Below the pieces are notes generated by a model. The model saw nothing but the letters and a program-made list of their open reading frames with translations. It did not search any database and was not told the origin of the DNA. 64,000 bases of DNA from Fragum whitleyi (Eukaryota > Mollusca > Bivalvia > Cardiida > Cardiidae): NCBI GenBank assembly GCA_948146395.1, contig OX411544.1, positions 32,694,457 to 32,758,456 on the forward strand, in the 5' to 3' direction. The translations under genes were made by a program, and so were the position numbers. Positions 33,166-45,417 of this stretch are shown here, piece after piece. Positions within the stretch are counted from its first letter, which is position 1. Each line of letters begins with the position of its first letter.

Positions 33166-33479
33166 ACAATTTGATATGTACGTGAGGTGCAAACATTGAG
33201 AAGCCCAGACAGCCACATAATATAAAGTTTCTAGATGGTGTACAAATAATTTGAGTTCTTATCTGGTTTCTAAGCGCATAGTGAACACTCTGATCAGACT
33301 GTGTAGATAACACAGGCTGGCCAGAATCTTTAATTGCTTTGTGCATATTTGAAAATGTTGGAAAACTCACAGGCTCATATCTTAAATATACTGTGTGACT
33401 GTCCATTATGCTCAAATTGTCATATATGTCAAACATACAAAATTTGGAATTTTGGAAAAGTCATGCACTGGCTGATGTA

Positions 33480-33815
33480 CAGTAAAACTTGTGTTAAGCG
33501 ACCACCAAAAAGCAGTTGTTTATGGGAATGGTCGCTTAATATGAAATACCATGATAAATGTGATAGTTTATTTTTATAGCATATAAAGATTGTCGGTAAA
33601 GTCGTACTGAGTCTTATGATGTTCGAACCCATTAGAATTGTCTTTTTGAGATGATTCTAATGGGTTCCAACAACATAAGATTCAACAATAACAAATTTTT
33701 CGTTAATAAATGTCCTCTTTTCAGAGAATTTGCTTACTGGGAGGGGACTTTTTATGTTGGTTGCTTAATAAAATTGGTTGCTTAATAGACGTGGTCGCTC
33801 CAGCAATGTTGACTG
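33480..33815. mobile_element. 336 bp pogo-like element with internal hairpin
   Basis: TA flanks both ends (33478-33479, 33816-33817). Ends are CAGTAAAACTTGTG and AATGTTGACTG, with GCGACCACC / GGTCGCT inside. In the middle GAACCCATTAGAAT pairs with ATTCTAATGGGTTC (about 33625-33669). Confidence 0.65.
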
Positions 33816-33944
33816 TACATAATTATTCCTCCATTATATAAACAAGGGTCAAAGATTGGACCATTTATACTTGCATGGACAATGGAGGACAAGTTGAACT
33901 TTCATGCACTGAGACTCATATTCTAAAAAGAATTGTATCAAGAT

Positions 33945-34235
33945 GTGTTTGTGACACACAAATGTCCCCCAAAAGCAAAATTGTCACTAGTTTGACCTTG
34001 ACCTTTTCACATGACTTTGACCTTGGTACCAGCAGATGTATTGCTTCATCATGCCAAATATGAATATTGTTAAGACTTTGACCTTGGTACAAGCAGATGT
34101 GTTGCATTGAGAGGTATCATTATGCCAAATATTAATATTGTATCTTAAAGTAACTCAGATGTATAATAAGTGGGTTGAGTTTTGCAGACAGACAGATTGA
34201 AAGATGGACAGACAGTAAGTGTGTATTATATATGA
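33945..34235 (+). repeat. Dispersed repeat with TGACCTTGACCTT motifs
   Basis: TTTGACCTTGACCTTTTCAC, two spaced copies of GACCTTGGTAC-AGCAGATGT, GACAGACAGATTG and TGGGGGCATAAAAATAC identify it. Related stretches are at about 35245-35530, 37300-37570 and 49378-49575. Confidence 0.5.
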
Positions 34236-34976
34236 CCCTGATCTTATCAATGTGGGGGCATAAAAATACATGGATGATATAATTTTAGCCTGTGCCTGAT
34301 ATTTCAACATTTTCAAAATGTGGATTATAAACATTGAGCAGCATAGAAAACCACACAATTTAATATGAATATTTGCTGACTGTCTGAGAAGGGATCCAGA
34401 CTTTATCTATCTATAGAGTGCACAGCAAAGACTCTCAGCCTCAGATGCACAGGCTCAGGCCAGAAGCTTTGCTTTGCTCACATGTGAAATTGTTGCAAAT
34501 GTCTCATTTAATATTCTAGTTGTCAAAACTGTTACTTCCCAGTGTGCTTACGCTTAAAAAAACTTTGGCTAAATGGCATTAAAATCCAATTGCTGGAGGC
34601 ATTCAAGTCAGTATTTATTTCAGAAAATATATTCTGTTTTTAATTTTCTAATTAACTAATAAGACTGTCACAAAGCGGACTAATACCCCCCTGTAAGTGC
34701 AGTTGTCAATAATGGAAAAAAAGACATTTTCCATCAAAGGGCCAACAATTAGTCGATGGATCATGACCAAACTTTCACATCTCTGCTTGATACTGATCAT
34801 TTCTATAAAGTTTGAATGAAATCTGCTCATTTGTTGCTGAGAAATTGAGTGGACACTAAAAAGCTAGAGACACACATACAAACCAAGGGACAGACCAATA
34901 GAAGGATGGATGGACTGATAAACTGACACCTATATACCATCAAAACATGGGGGGTGGGATAAAAAGGAATATCATG
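34236..34976. other. Intronic sequence with repeat scraps
   Basis: Around 34420-34500, AGATGCACAGGCT and AGCTTTGCTTTGC are a reverse copy of the repeat at 27541. Nothing else was recognised. Confidence 0.35.
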
Positions 34977-35077
34977 TGGTATAGACTATAATCAGTCTGC
35001 ACTAAATTATGTGCAGAATGAATTTTGTCTATATCTCCTGTCAAAGCATAAACTATTTTGGGTTCAGCATGACAAGG
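34977..35077 (-). mobile_element. TTAA element family T1, partial reverse copy
   Basis: ATCAGTCTGCACTAAATTATG, TTTTGTCTATATCTCCTG and GGTTCAGCATGACAAGG are the reverse of the family's left part. Confidence 0.55.
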
Positions 35078-36281
35078 TTTAATATTCTCAGAATATATAC
35101 AGTGTTCTGGAACTGTTATTTTCAGACTAAATGTGCAAATCTTAGACATGTTCTGATAAATAAAACCCAGTGAATTATCTGTATATCTAAGTCGCCTCTA
35201 TAAATCCATAAAAGCCGTTTCATTTGATTTTATGATGTCTGAGAATTGTAACCCTTCTACTAAAGTATCGCCAAAATGATGTGTTTATAAAACAATATTG
35301 CCTCCAAATCAGCCTATTTTAAGTTTGACCTGTATAACTGACCTTGACCTTGTTGGATGACCTCCACCTTCAAAGATGTGGATTAATGAGAGGAAGCTTT
35401 ATGCCAATTAAGAGCATTGTAACTTATATTTTTATGGAAAACTGTAAAGTTTGCGGGTTAAGTTTTCACAGACAGACAGACAAACGACAACAGTAAAAGA
35501 AAATGATCTGTCTATGTGGGTGCATAAAAATATACAGAAATTACTAGTTTAAGAACAATACCAACTTTTTCACCATTTTCTAGGTTTTTGTTTTTTAAGA
35601 AATATGTTGAATACAAGAGGACCATGACATTTCTTTACTGCTCACCTCAGTCATCTTGACCTCTTAGACCATTCGGAACACCACTCGGCCAATCTCGTGA
35701 TCAACCTCGGATGTACATAGACAGACTATTTTTAAAAAATATGAGAAACCCTCAGAAAAACTCGATGGCGTCAGTTAAAATGGCGTTAGCCCTCAAAACT
35801 TTGAGTGAAAACATTCGACGTCGCAAACGCTACTCATTTAAGTCACTTACGTGAAACCATTGAATTCTGATATATATATCTTTAGATTTTTAAATAACGC
35901 CAGAAAAAATTCGTCATTCTCAAAAATTAAGAATTTTCAGCCGTTATTTACAGTAAAAGATAGAAATCTACAGTGCTATTTTTTTCTTACACTGTTTCGT
36001 CTAATAAAATGCATGATTTTGTTACATACCCATCCACCTTTACATACATCGAAAATCTGTTGCAGTTTACGGAAATAGCCGAGTGGTGTTCCAAATGCTC
36101 TTAGACAACACATAAATAAAGTAAGAAAATAACAATTAAAGTATTGAATTAAACCTAGATAAAGTGTGATGCTGGGGTTTCAGAAGATTTGTAATTGTTA
36201 TTGTGTTTTGTTTTTTTTTTGTTTCTATGAAAAACAGGATATGCATATAGCAAAGCCCAAAAGAGCGTGAATCAACTTTAA

Positions 36282-36437
36282 GGTAGTGGGAACATGATAG
36301 TTCCGCAGCATTTTGGAACTCATGATTTTTCACAATGTTGACCGAGGTTTCCTAATGAAATCATTAGGAAATCCTGGTTAACATTGTAAACATACATTAC
36401 ATTCTAAACGTTGTGGAACTATAACGGGTCCACTACC
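36282..36437. mobile_element. TTAA element family T3 (GGTAGTGG ends)
   Basis: TTAA lies on both sides (36278-36281, 36438-36441). Ends are GGTAGTGGGAACATGATAG and AACGGGTCCACTACC. An internal stem, TTTCCTAATGA / TCATTAGGAAA, lies at about 36348-36370. A TTAA target fits piggyBac or Kolobok-like elements. Confidence 0.75.
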
Positions 36438-37658
36438 TTAAAGGCATTCCTCTGATGATGAGGATATGACATCTGTCTGCCTTCTGGTTTCAGAGAAGAA
36501 GATTTTTAAAGATTTAGTTCTTGGTTTCTTTGTAAAATAGAATGTGCCAAAGAAGAGCCTTGATATGACAATGGGGCAGGATATAAACAAACTTACATTG
36601 GTAGAGGTCAACTTAAATGATGCTACATGCCACAATGGCATAACTACCATTATGCACATAACCCAAGTGGGTAATAGAATTAAATCCTCTTTTGAAAAAT
36701 ATTGTTATGATCATAACATCGAAACTTCAGCTTATTCTAGTTTTATTTACAATTTTTTTATCATTCACCAATGCTCAAATCATAAAGAAGGGAGCAGACA
36801 GAGGGCATTCATTTTTGTCATAGTCCATATATCTCCTTTATCCTATATATTCTTTGGTGGTTGCCTTCTGTGTATAAACTTCAAAATCCTAGTTATGCCT
36901 AATAAAATTGTGCAAAATATGAAATCTTAGCTTTTTTTCAGAGGGGAGAAGATTGAAATTGTGTTGAAAATAATCCTTTTGTGCAAGAAAATGTTAAAAC
37001 CAGTAGAGATCTAAAACATTTACTGGCAACAAGTATTTGCACTCTCCCTTACAGATAAATCTGCAACATGCAGATTTTAAATTTGATTTTCCCTATGCAG
37101 AAAATGAAGATGAATGCATCTGTCAAATTTAATATATCATGTAGGTTTTACAATATAAAGCAGGTTTCATCATTATGTCAGACAAATGCTTCATTTTCTA
37201 CTCAACTGATTCCCTATGGAAACTGCAAACCATGCTTTAACCCATTACTACAGAAATAGTGTCCAAGAAAAATTGAAATAAATGGGCACATATGTCGGGA
37301 ATATATATTTAGATTTGACCTTGTATAGTGACCTTGAACTTGATGAATGACTGAGAACCTTGTATGAACAAGGAGATCTTTGTGAAATAAGACTTATTAT
37401 AATCCTTTAAATTCATCAACAAATATTAATAAGTTGTAGCCTTTTATTTATTTACTTGAAATTGAGAAATAACAATGACCTTGTAACAGTGACCTTGTGA
37501 TGATGACCTTGTAACAATATTTTAAGTCAATTGGACCAGCAGGTACTTATGAAAAGATCATATTAAGTCAAGTTGATTAGGTAACAACATTCTTTTGCTG
37601 TTTATATTTCCATTTGAAGGGGTCGAAGCAAAACTACTGTGTCAACAAATACATAGCA

Positions 37659-37731
37659 ATAGCTTAAAACAAAACAGTTGTAACTCCCTATAAACATAAT
37701 AGGGAGTTACAAATGTTTTGCACTGGGCCAT
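37659..37731. repeat. Short palindromic element, GGCTCAG family variant
   Basis: TTGTAACTCCCTATAAAC pairs with AATAGGGAGTTACAAA. Here CTCCC/GGGAG replaces the CTGCC/GGCAG of other copies, a change matched in both arms. Confidence 0.8.
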
Positions 37732-38149
37732 GGATTGTTAAATCGTACTGCGAAGCAGTAGATTTATATCTACCGTTTTCCAGAAATCCAGTCTGTTTGA
37801 CCCACTACATTTTTACCATTATCTTCTGAGCAATGTGTTCAAACCAAATTATGTGTTTTCAAACACCGAAGAAACGGCCTTTTCAGTCACAATCTACAAA
37901 CTTTGTTTATACCTTATTTACTTTTCGACAAATAGAGAACAGGCTAATACAAAATTTGATGTAATTTTCGCTTTTAGTAATTACCAGTTAGTATTTTCAG
38001 TGTTTATAACAAGATTTTCGGTTGAGTAAAGGAGTTGAAACGTACAATAGGTTAACTGTATAATTAATTTGTAGCACTTACAATATTACTGCTCTGAACT
38101 TTCTCTAACCGTCATTTACCAGTTGTAGGGCTGACAACCAATCAAATTC

Positions 38150-38461
38150 TGTTATGATTATCACTCGGTCAAAACCCACGCGTAAATTCAGACCACGTGG
38201 TATAGATGCAAATGGACATCGTCTGCTCGAAATGTGTCAATTAACTTGTTTATCATTAGTCAATAGTCGTCTGCACTCAAACAGGGAGCGTGGGAAGTTT
38301 ACTTTTTTTTCGCATGTGTTAACAAATAGAAATAATTTTGTAATTTTGAAATATTTGATTTCAATGAGCACTCTGATCACGCTCCAATCCTATTTTCATT
38401 AAATTCAAATTTGAGTATGAAGAAAAATTATTCAACAACAAATAAACCGACAAAAACATAC
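38150..38461 (+). pseudogene. LINE endonuclease fragment (C-terminal half), unit 1
   Basis: The plus strand reads GIDANGHRLLEMCQL then LSLVNSRLHSNRERGKFTFF in one frame. After a frameshift it reads FDFNEHSDHAPILFS, then NKPTKTYDKLI. The N-x-x-G-x-x-L-L-E-x-C, L-x-x-V-N-S-R, G-x-F-T and S-D-H-A-P pattern is the end of the apurinic-type endonuclease of non-LTR retrotransposons; SDH (38372-38380) is a catalytic motif. The N-terminal half is absent. It is cut at 38474 by an inserted element. Confidence 0.75.
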
Positions 38462-38473
38462 GATAAACTGATA

Positions 38474-38670
38474 TAGGGTAAGTTCATATCGGACTCGGTT
38501 TCGACCTGAGTTAACCGGGTTTCCATCAGAACGACCTCGGTTTCGACACTAGTGATGTCATTTTAACCTTTCAACCTCGACGCTTCTGATCCTGGGTCAG
38601 GCCGGTGTTACTTGGGTTCCAAAATGGCGTCGAAAATAGTGCACAACAATTCGATTACATAAAACAAATG
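38474..38670. mobile_element. Truncated left part of the inserted TAGGG element (unit 1)
   Basis: Starts TAGGGTAAGTTCATATCGG right after the LINE fragment and is cut off at the duplication junction (38670). It matches the first 197 bp of 41707-42602. Confidence 0.75.
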
Positions 38671-39514
38671 GAAAACTGTAAAGTTTGCGGGTTAAGTTTT
38701 CACAGACAGACAGACAAACGACAACAGTAAAAGAAAATGATCTGTCTATGTGGGTGCATAAAAATATACAGAAATTACTAGTTTAAGAACAATACCAACT
38801 TTTTCACCATTTTCTAGGTTTTTGTTTTTTAAGAAATATGTTGAATACAAGAGGACCATGACATTTCTTTACTGCTCACCTCAGTCATCTTGACCTCTTA
38901 GACCATTCGGAACACCACTCGGCCAATCTCGTGATCAACCTCGGATGTACATAGACAGACTATTTTTAAAAAATATGAGAAACCCTCAGAAAAACTCGAT
39001 GGCGTCAGTTAAAATGGCGTTAGCCCTCAAAACTTTGAGTGAAAACATTCGACGTCGCAAACGCTACTCATTTAAGTCACTTACGTGAAACCATTGAATT
39101 CTGATATATATATCTTTAGATTTTTAAATAACGCCAGAAAAAATTCGTCATTCTCAAAAATTAAGAATTTTCAGCCGTTATTTACAGTAAAAGATAGAAA
39201 TCTACAGTGCTATTTTTTTCTTACACTGTTTCGTCTAATAAAATGCATGATTTTGTTACATACCCATCCACCTTTACATACATCGAAAATCTGTTGCAGT
39301 TTACGGAAATAGCCGAGTGGTGTTCCAAATGCTCTTAGACAACACATAAATAAAGTAAGAAAATAACAATTAAAGTATTGAATTAAACCTAGATAAAGTG
39401 TGATGCTGGGGTTTCAGAAGATTTGTAATTGTTATTGTGTTTTGTTTTTTTTTGTTTCTATGAAAAACAGGATATGCATATAGCAAAGCCCAAAAGAGCG
39501 TGAATCAACTTTAA

Positions 39515-39670
39515 GGTAGTGGGAACATGATAGTTCCGCAGCATTTTGGAACTCATGATTTTTCACAATGTTGACCGAGGTTTCCTAATGAAATCATTAG
39601 GAAATCCTGGTTAACATTGTAAACATACATTACATTCTAAACGTTGTGGAACTATAACGGGTCCACTACC
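39515..39670. mobile_element. TTAA element family T3, second duplication unit
   Basis: Identical counterpart of 36282-36437, with TTAA at 39511-39514 and 39671-39674. Confidence 0.75.
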
Positions 39671-40891
39671 TTAAAGGCATTCCTCTGATGATGAGGATAT
39701 GACATCTGTCTGCCTTCTGGTTTCAGAGAAGAAGATTTCTAAAGATTTAGTTCTTGGTTTCTTTGTAAAATAGAATGTGCCAAAGAAGAGCCTTGATATG
39801 ACAATGGGGCAGGATATAAACAAACTTACATTGGTAGAGGTCAACTTAAATGATGCTACATGCCACAATGGCATAACTACCATTATGCACATAACCCAAG
39901 TGGGTAATAGAATTAAATCCTCTTTTGAAAAATATTGTTATGATCATAACATCGAAACTTCAGCTTATTCTAGTTTTATTTACAATTTTTTTATCATTCA
40001 CCAATGCTCAAATCATAAAGAAGGGAGCAGACAGAGGGCATTCATTTTTGTCATAGTCCATATATCTCCTTTATCCTATATATTCTTTGGTGGTTGCCTT
40101 CTGTGTATAAACTTCAAAATCCTAGTTATGCCTAATAAAATTGTGCAAAATATGAAATCTTAGCTTTTTTTCAGAGGGGAGAAGATTGAAATTGTGTTGA
40201 AAATAATCCTTTTGTGCAAGAAAATGTTAAAACCAGTAGAGATCTAAAACATTTACTGGCAACAAGTATTTGCACTCTCCCTTACAGATAAATCTGCAAC
40301 ATGCAGATTTTAAATTTGATTTTCCCTATGCAGAAAATGAAGATGAATGCATCTGTCAAATTTAATATATCATGTAGGTTTTACAATATAAAGCAGGTTT
40401 CATCATTATGTCAGACAAATGCTTCATTTTCTACTCAACTGATTCCCTATGGAAACTGCAAACCATGCTTTAACCCATTACTACAGAAATAGTGTCCAAG
40501 AAAAATTGAAATAAATGGGCACATATGTCGGGAATATATATTTAGATTTGACCTTGTATAGTGACCTTGAACTTGATGAATGACTGAGAACCTTGTATGA
40601 ACAAGGAGATCTTTGTGAAATAAGACTTATTATAATCCTTTAAATTCATCAACAAATATTAATAAGTTGTAGCCTTTTATTTATTTACTTGAAATTGAGA
40701 AATAACAATGACCTTGTAACAGTGACCTTGTGATGATGACCTTGTAACAATATTTTAAGTCAATTGGACCAGCAGGTACTTATGAAAAGATCATATTAAG
40801 TCAAGTTGATTAGGTAACAACATTCTTTTGCTGTTTATATTTCCATTTGAAGGGGTCGAAGCAAAACTACTGTGTCAACAAATACATAGCA

Positions 40892-40964
40892 ATAGCTTAA
40901 AACAAAACAGTTGTAACTCCCTATAAACATAATAGGGAGTTACAAATGTTTTGCACTGGGCCAT
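40892..40964. repeat. Short palindromic element, GGCTCAG family variant (duplicate)
   Basis: Counterpart of 37659-37731 in the second duplication unit, with the same CTCCC/GGGAG stem change. Confidence 0.8.
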
Positions 40965-41382
40965 GGATTGTTAAATCGTACTGCGAAGCAGTAGATTTAT
41001 ATCTACCGTTTTCCAGAAATCCAGTCTGTTTGACCCACTACATTTTTACCATTATCTTCTGAGCAATGTGTTCAAACCAAATTATGTGTTTTCAAACACC
41101 GAAGAAACGGCCTTTTCAGTCACAATCTACAAACTTTGTTTATACCTTATTTACTTTTCGACAAATAGAGAACAGGCTAATACAAAATTTGATGTAATTT
41201 TCGCTTTTAGTAATTACCAGTTAGTATTTTCAGTGTTTATAACAAGATTTTCGGTTGAGTAAAGGAGTTGAAACGTACAATAGGTTAACTGTATAATTAA
41301 TTTGTAGCACTTACAATATTACTGCTCTGAACTTTCTCTAACCGTCATTTACCAGTTGTAGGGCTGACAACCAATCAAATTC

Positions 41383-41693
41383 TGTTATGATTATCACTCG
41401 GTCAAAACCCACGCGTAAATTCAGACCACGTGGTATAGATGCAAATGGACATCGTCTGCTCGAAATGTGTCAATTAACTTGTTTATCATTAGTCAATAGT
41501 CGTCTGCACTCAAACAGGGAGCGTGGGAAGTTTACTTTTTTTTCGCATGTGTTAACAAATAGAAATAATTTTGTAATTTTGAAATATTTGATTTCAATGA
41601 GCACTCTGATCACGCTCCAATCCTATTTTCATTAAATTCAAATTTGAGTATGAAGAAAAATTATTCAACAACAAATAAACCGACAAAAACATA
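41383..41693 (+). pseudogene. LINE endonuclease fragment, unit 2
   Basis: Copy of 38150-38461 with the same frameshift. This copy is the one continuous, across the insertion at 41707-42602, with the LINE remainder starting at 42603. Confidence 0.75.
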
Positions 41694-41706
41694 CGATAAA
41701 CTGATA

Positions 41707-42602
41707 TAGGGTAAGTTCATATCGGACTCGGTTTCGACCTGAGTTAACCGGGTTTCCATCAGAACGACCTCGGTTTCGACACTAGTGATGTCATTTTAAC
41801 CTTTCAACCTCGACGCTTCTGATCCTGGGTCAGGCCGGTGTTACTTGGGTTCCAAAATGGCGTCGAAAATAGTGCACAACAATTCGATTACATAAAACAA
41901 ATGTTCTCTATTACTTTAAACGACAAAAACTTATTTCTTATTTTATATAGTATTTTGCACAAGTTAATCACATTTCTGAATAGGATAACGATATTTCATG
42001 GTTAATTAATTATTGTAGCGGTTTGTTTACTACCACCAGTGGGTAACTCCGTTCACATGAATGTCCTTTTTGCGCATGCATATTAGGGTAAGTTCATATC
42101 GGACTCGGTTTCGGCCCGAGTTAACCGGGTTTCCATCAGAACAACCTCGGTTTCGACACTAGTGATGTCTTTTTAACCTTTCAACCTCGAAGCTTCTGAT
42201 CCTGGGTCAGGCCGGTGTTACTTGGGTTCCAAAATGGCGTCGAAAATAGTGCACAACAATTCGATTACCTAAAAAACCAAAGTTCTCTATATTTTAAACA
42301 ACAAATACTTTTTCTTATTTTACATAGTATTTTGTACGAGTTTATCATATTTCTTGATGGGATAACGATATTTCATGGTTAATTAATTATTGTAGCGGTA
42401 AATGTGAAGTTTGTTTACTACCACCAGTGGGTAACTTCGTTCACATTTATGTCCTCTCTGCGCATGCATATTACAGTCAATTTTAGATTATTACATCATC
42501 TCACGCGACTCCCGGGCTGCCATTTGAATTCCCCCTTACTGTCAATTTTAGATTATTACATCATCTCACGCGTCTCTCGGGCTGCCATTTGAATTTCCCC
42601 TA
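41707..42602. mobile_element. Element inserted in the LINE, with ~380 bp internal tandem repeat
   Basis: It begins TAGGGTAAGTTCATAT and ends ATTTGAATTTCCCCTA, short imperfect inverted ends. Inside are two units, 41707-42083 and 42084-42472, with TCGGACTCGGTTTCG, CCAAAATGGCGTCGAAAATAG, TTAATTAATTATTGTAGCGG and CCACCAGTGGGTAAC. Then a 65 bp sequence occurs twice (42476-42540, 42541-42602: TTTTAGATTATTACATCATC, CGGGCTGCCATTTGAATT). A clean target duplication was not found; GATA adjoins both ends with one base of slippage. Confidence 0.65.
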
Positions 42603-42920
42603 GGATAGCAGCAAGAGCGATCTATTTTTAGAACAACTCATGAATAATCATAGAGTGCTGCTAGATTTAATCGATTTGTCAGAAACCAAAGATATAAATA
42701 GCATAGTTGGCAATTTCACGTGTTTCTTGAGGGAAAATGCATTTACAATATTTGGGAAAACCCAATGCTTGAAATACAAACATGTTGGTAATCAAAATTG
42801 TAAATTGTTTAATGAAAAATGTTTGTTGCTAAACAGGCTTTTAAACTCTATAGAGAGAGGAATAATATTAACAGACAAGCTTTTAGCTTGGCGCGTGCTC
42901 ATTATAACAACGTAAAAATC
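42603..42920 (+). pseudogene. LINE fragment continuing after the insertion (endonuclease-RT linker)
   Basis: The frame reads DSSKSDLFLEQLMNNHRVLL, then NFTCFLRENAFTIFGKT, then QNCKLFNEKC. After a frameshift it reads FKLYRERNNINRQAFSLARA and HYNN. Between endonuclease and reverse transcriptase, LINEs typically have F-N-E-x-C followed by a basic R-N-x-x-x-R-Q-x-F/Y-x-x-A-R-x-x-Y-x-x helix, as here. Faint continuation (SKLSKSDPRGW) may reach about 43010. The reverse transcriptase proper is not seen. Confidence 0.7.
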
Positions 42921-43568
42921 TGTTAAGAAATAATTTAGACTAGCAGAGGGCTATTGAATCAGCAAACTTTCAAAATCGGACCCACGAGGTTGGATGAGCT
43001 GGCGATGTCCTCGAAAAGATGGAGTGTTAAGACAAAAAACTCACAATTTTAAAGATTTTACCAACTTTTATTGTCCAAATTTGAGCCCTTTTGATTGGCG
43101 AACTATTGCACTATCCCAGCCTCTCAATGATGTACGATTTACAGTGCTGACAGCACTTTGATTATTATTAGGTATTTACATTAGATTTCATGCTTACCCC
43201 TCAGTTCCTTCATTTTTCTATATTTCTTTTCTAAAAAGAGTTTATGTTTTAAGATTAAGTTGGGGGGGTTGGGGTGGTGGTAAACTTTTGTTTATCATTT
43301 CCTATTTAAAAGTTTACATCAACTCTGCTTTCTCAGTAACAGAGAAACAAGGGAATAGATTACTCACTGTGACATTCGAATATCATTTTTTGTGCCATTT
43401 AAAAGTGTTATTTTATCTATTTTGACAGAATCATGACAATATCAGCTTTTCGAAAATTAGAGCGGACATGAACAGCAGCTGCGAGTGACAAAAAACTTTG
43501 ACTGCCAAAGATTAGGAGAGAAAGGCAAAATAGATCACAGACTAATTAGCTGTCATGATCTATCTTAA

Positions 43569-43802
43569 CTTTTCTAATGTTGGTCCTTGCTTTGGTAGGG
43601 GGTATTATAGACAAAGATCAGCCTGCACATATGTGCAGTCTGATCTTTATCTTTCACATCTGATTTGCATTTTTAAACAAGAAAAGTTCAAAAGCTTATA
43701 TTTTCAAAAATCAAATACTAACAATTACTACATCCAGTGTTTTCAGGACTTTGATCTAAAAACAAATTTTGCCAAGGTTTTTTATATTCAGCGTGACATT
43801 GG
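43569..43802 (+). mobile_element. TTAA element family T1
   Basis: TTAA lies on both sides (43565-43568, 43803-43806). GGTCCTTGCTTTGGTAGG, ACAAAGATCAGCCTGCAC and the CTGCACATATGTGCAG palindrome are inside, with the end ATTCAGCGTGACATTGG. The left 15 bp are diverged. Confidence 0.75.
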
Positions 43803-43806
43803 TTAA

Positions 43807-45417
43807 CCCATTTTATGCTATTCATGACATATTTCTGTTAAGACAATGTAGACTGAGATACATAGGCAAACGAAATGACAAAATTTTAGATTTGGCAATT
43901 TTAATGAGAGGTACTACAACAAGCATATTATTTCTTCCTTTTGATATTTTAGTAGCTATCGTTGCTGAATGACAAAATTCTAGAGGTTTTTCAGTCAGAA
44001 GATAGGCGAGGTTGCAGGCAATTCCTTCTTTTCTCACAATGTTTTTCTTAGAGCTAATTTCCACGGTACCTCAAATAATTAAATTGTAAGGGTGCTTCCT
44101 TAAATGGCATCTGTAAACAAAGAAAGATTTTTTTCTGGTATGTATCAAAAAGTTTTGTTCAGCAGATAACAAAATTTAAGGTGGAGCGGGATTCAAGACA
44201 ATTTAAAATAGACGCATTTTCTTTAACCATGTTTTTGTGCCAAGCACTGTGGATTGTCGACCAAAACATTGAAACTACAGCTGAAAAAATTGTAGTTATT
44301 ATGTTTTGGTTTGCAATTGTCAATATCTTTCATTATAAAGATGAATAATTTGATGAATTACTCACCAGGACTTTTTTCGAAATGAACAAAACTGTTCTTT
44401 TGTTTTATGATTGTATCTGAGAAATCTCTTAATTATTTTCTGTTCATTAAATTCCAGTAATTTACACCCTTAAGTTGAATAAGTGTGGCATACAAAAAGG
44501 TGTGAAAACAAATTGTCTGACTCGTCGAGACCTTGTGAACAAAGCCTAAAGGTATTCTTTACAATGGGATGAAATAACAAATATGCACTGTAAGTTGATT
44601 TTGATGCCAAACAATAGATGTCAGAAAGGTGCGAACCCTTTTGCTCGAGAGAATGCAGTAACATTTGACCACGGACTGAGATTGCTGCTCGAGCGATCGA
44701 GCAATTGCACATTCGAGTTAGTGCAGTAATAACCAACAAGAAAATAGAGGTAGATATGTCGGGACCGGAAGGCGAGCTCGACCTTTTGCATGAATTCGAG
44801 TTTTCACCCTCTCTAGGTAACGCAAGACCACTGTATATGATAGTTTAGAGGTAATTCACCTCAAATTAAAGGGAAAGGAAAAAATATTTTTTTAAGACAT
44901 AATGGTATCTGCTTAACTAGTGCAATTTATTTTAGCCCTAAGCACTGTGTGATGCAAGGCAATGAATCATCAGAACCAAACAACAGAACAAGTGAGGTCT
45001 TGTTTCAAATGAGTAAAACCAACAGATTCATTCATAAACTGTTAAACAAAGCATGAATGGGGGTGATGGGAACCAAGATAGTGTGAGAATGCATGCTATT
45101 CCCACATCTTATCATTCGCTGTTCTATTTTTGTTCTCTCATTCACTCTTGGCAAGGCATGATCGTGACATCATCTAAGGAGGGGTATTTTTGATATACGA
45201 TTTATTAAAAAACTCCGGAAATTAGTAATATCGTAAATATAATATTGCTGATATCAAATTTGAAGGAGAATTCAATTACAACATCCGTTTGTAAAAAAAT
45301 ATCAGTTCTACCAAAGGTGTGTTCATGATATTTCTGTATTATGAGGTAATTTAAGAATTAAAATTACATTTATAAAATTGTATACTAGATAAGGTCAATG
45401 TACTGTTCACATACCGA
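43807..45417. other. Intronic sequence, mostly unrecognised
   Basis: It contains the imperfect stem at 44252-44321 (CCAAAACATTGAAACTACA / TGTAGTTATTATGTTTTGG). No exon pattern was found. Confidence 0.35.
44252..44321. repeat. Imperfect hairpin
   Basis: GATTGTCGACCAAAACATT and GAAACTACA pair with TGTAGTTATTATGTTTTGGT and TTGCAATTGTC. The ACTACAG core resembles the hairpin at 961-1000. Confidence 0.65.

Larger units (their letters stand above)
35437..38670 (+). repeat. Tandem segmental duplication, unit 1 (3234 bp)
   Basis: The block is repeated head-to-tail at 38671-41903. The left flank ends TTTATG and the unit ends ACAAATG; both share ATG before the GAAAACTGTAAAG start, a 3 bp microhomology. 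Differences noticed by eye are one base in a poly-T tract (around 36215) and a T/C change at 36500/39733. Contents: the end of a TGACCTT-type repeat, a pearl-like head and core scraps (35613, 36455-36640), a TTAA element (36282), a palindrome (37659) and a LINE endonuclease fragment (38150). Confidence 0.92.
38671..41903 (+). repeat. Tandem segmental duplication, unit 2 (3233 bp)
   Basis: Copy of 35437-38670 shifted by 3233-3234 bp. Unlike unit 1 it continues without a break into the rest of the inserted element at 41707-42602 and the second half of the LINE, so it keeps the original right-hand context. Confidence 0.92.

Noticed and set aside
36544..36930. 128-codon frame present twice (also 39777-40163)
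   Set aside because: It is doubled only because the whole 3.23 kb block is duplicated. It begins inside pearl-like core sequence and shows no family pattern.
42404..42592. 62-codon frame in a repeated segment
   Set aside because: It spans the 65 bp doublet at the end of the inserted element; the repeated peptide only mirrors the DNA repeat.
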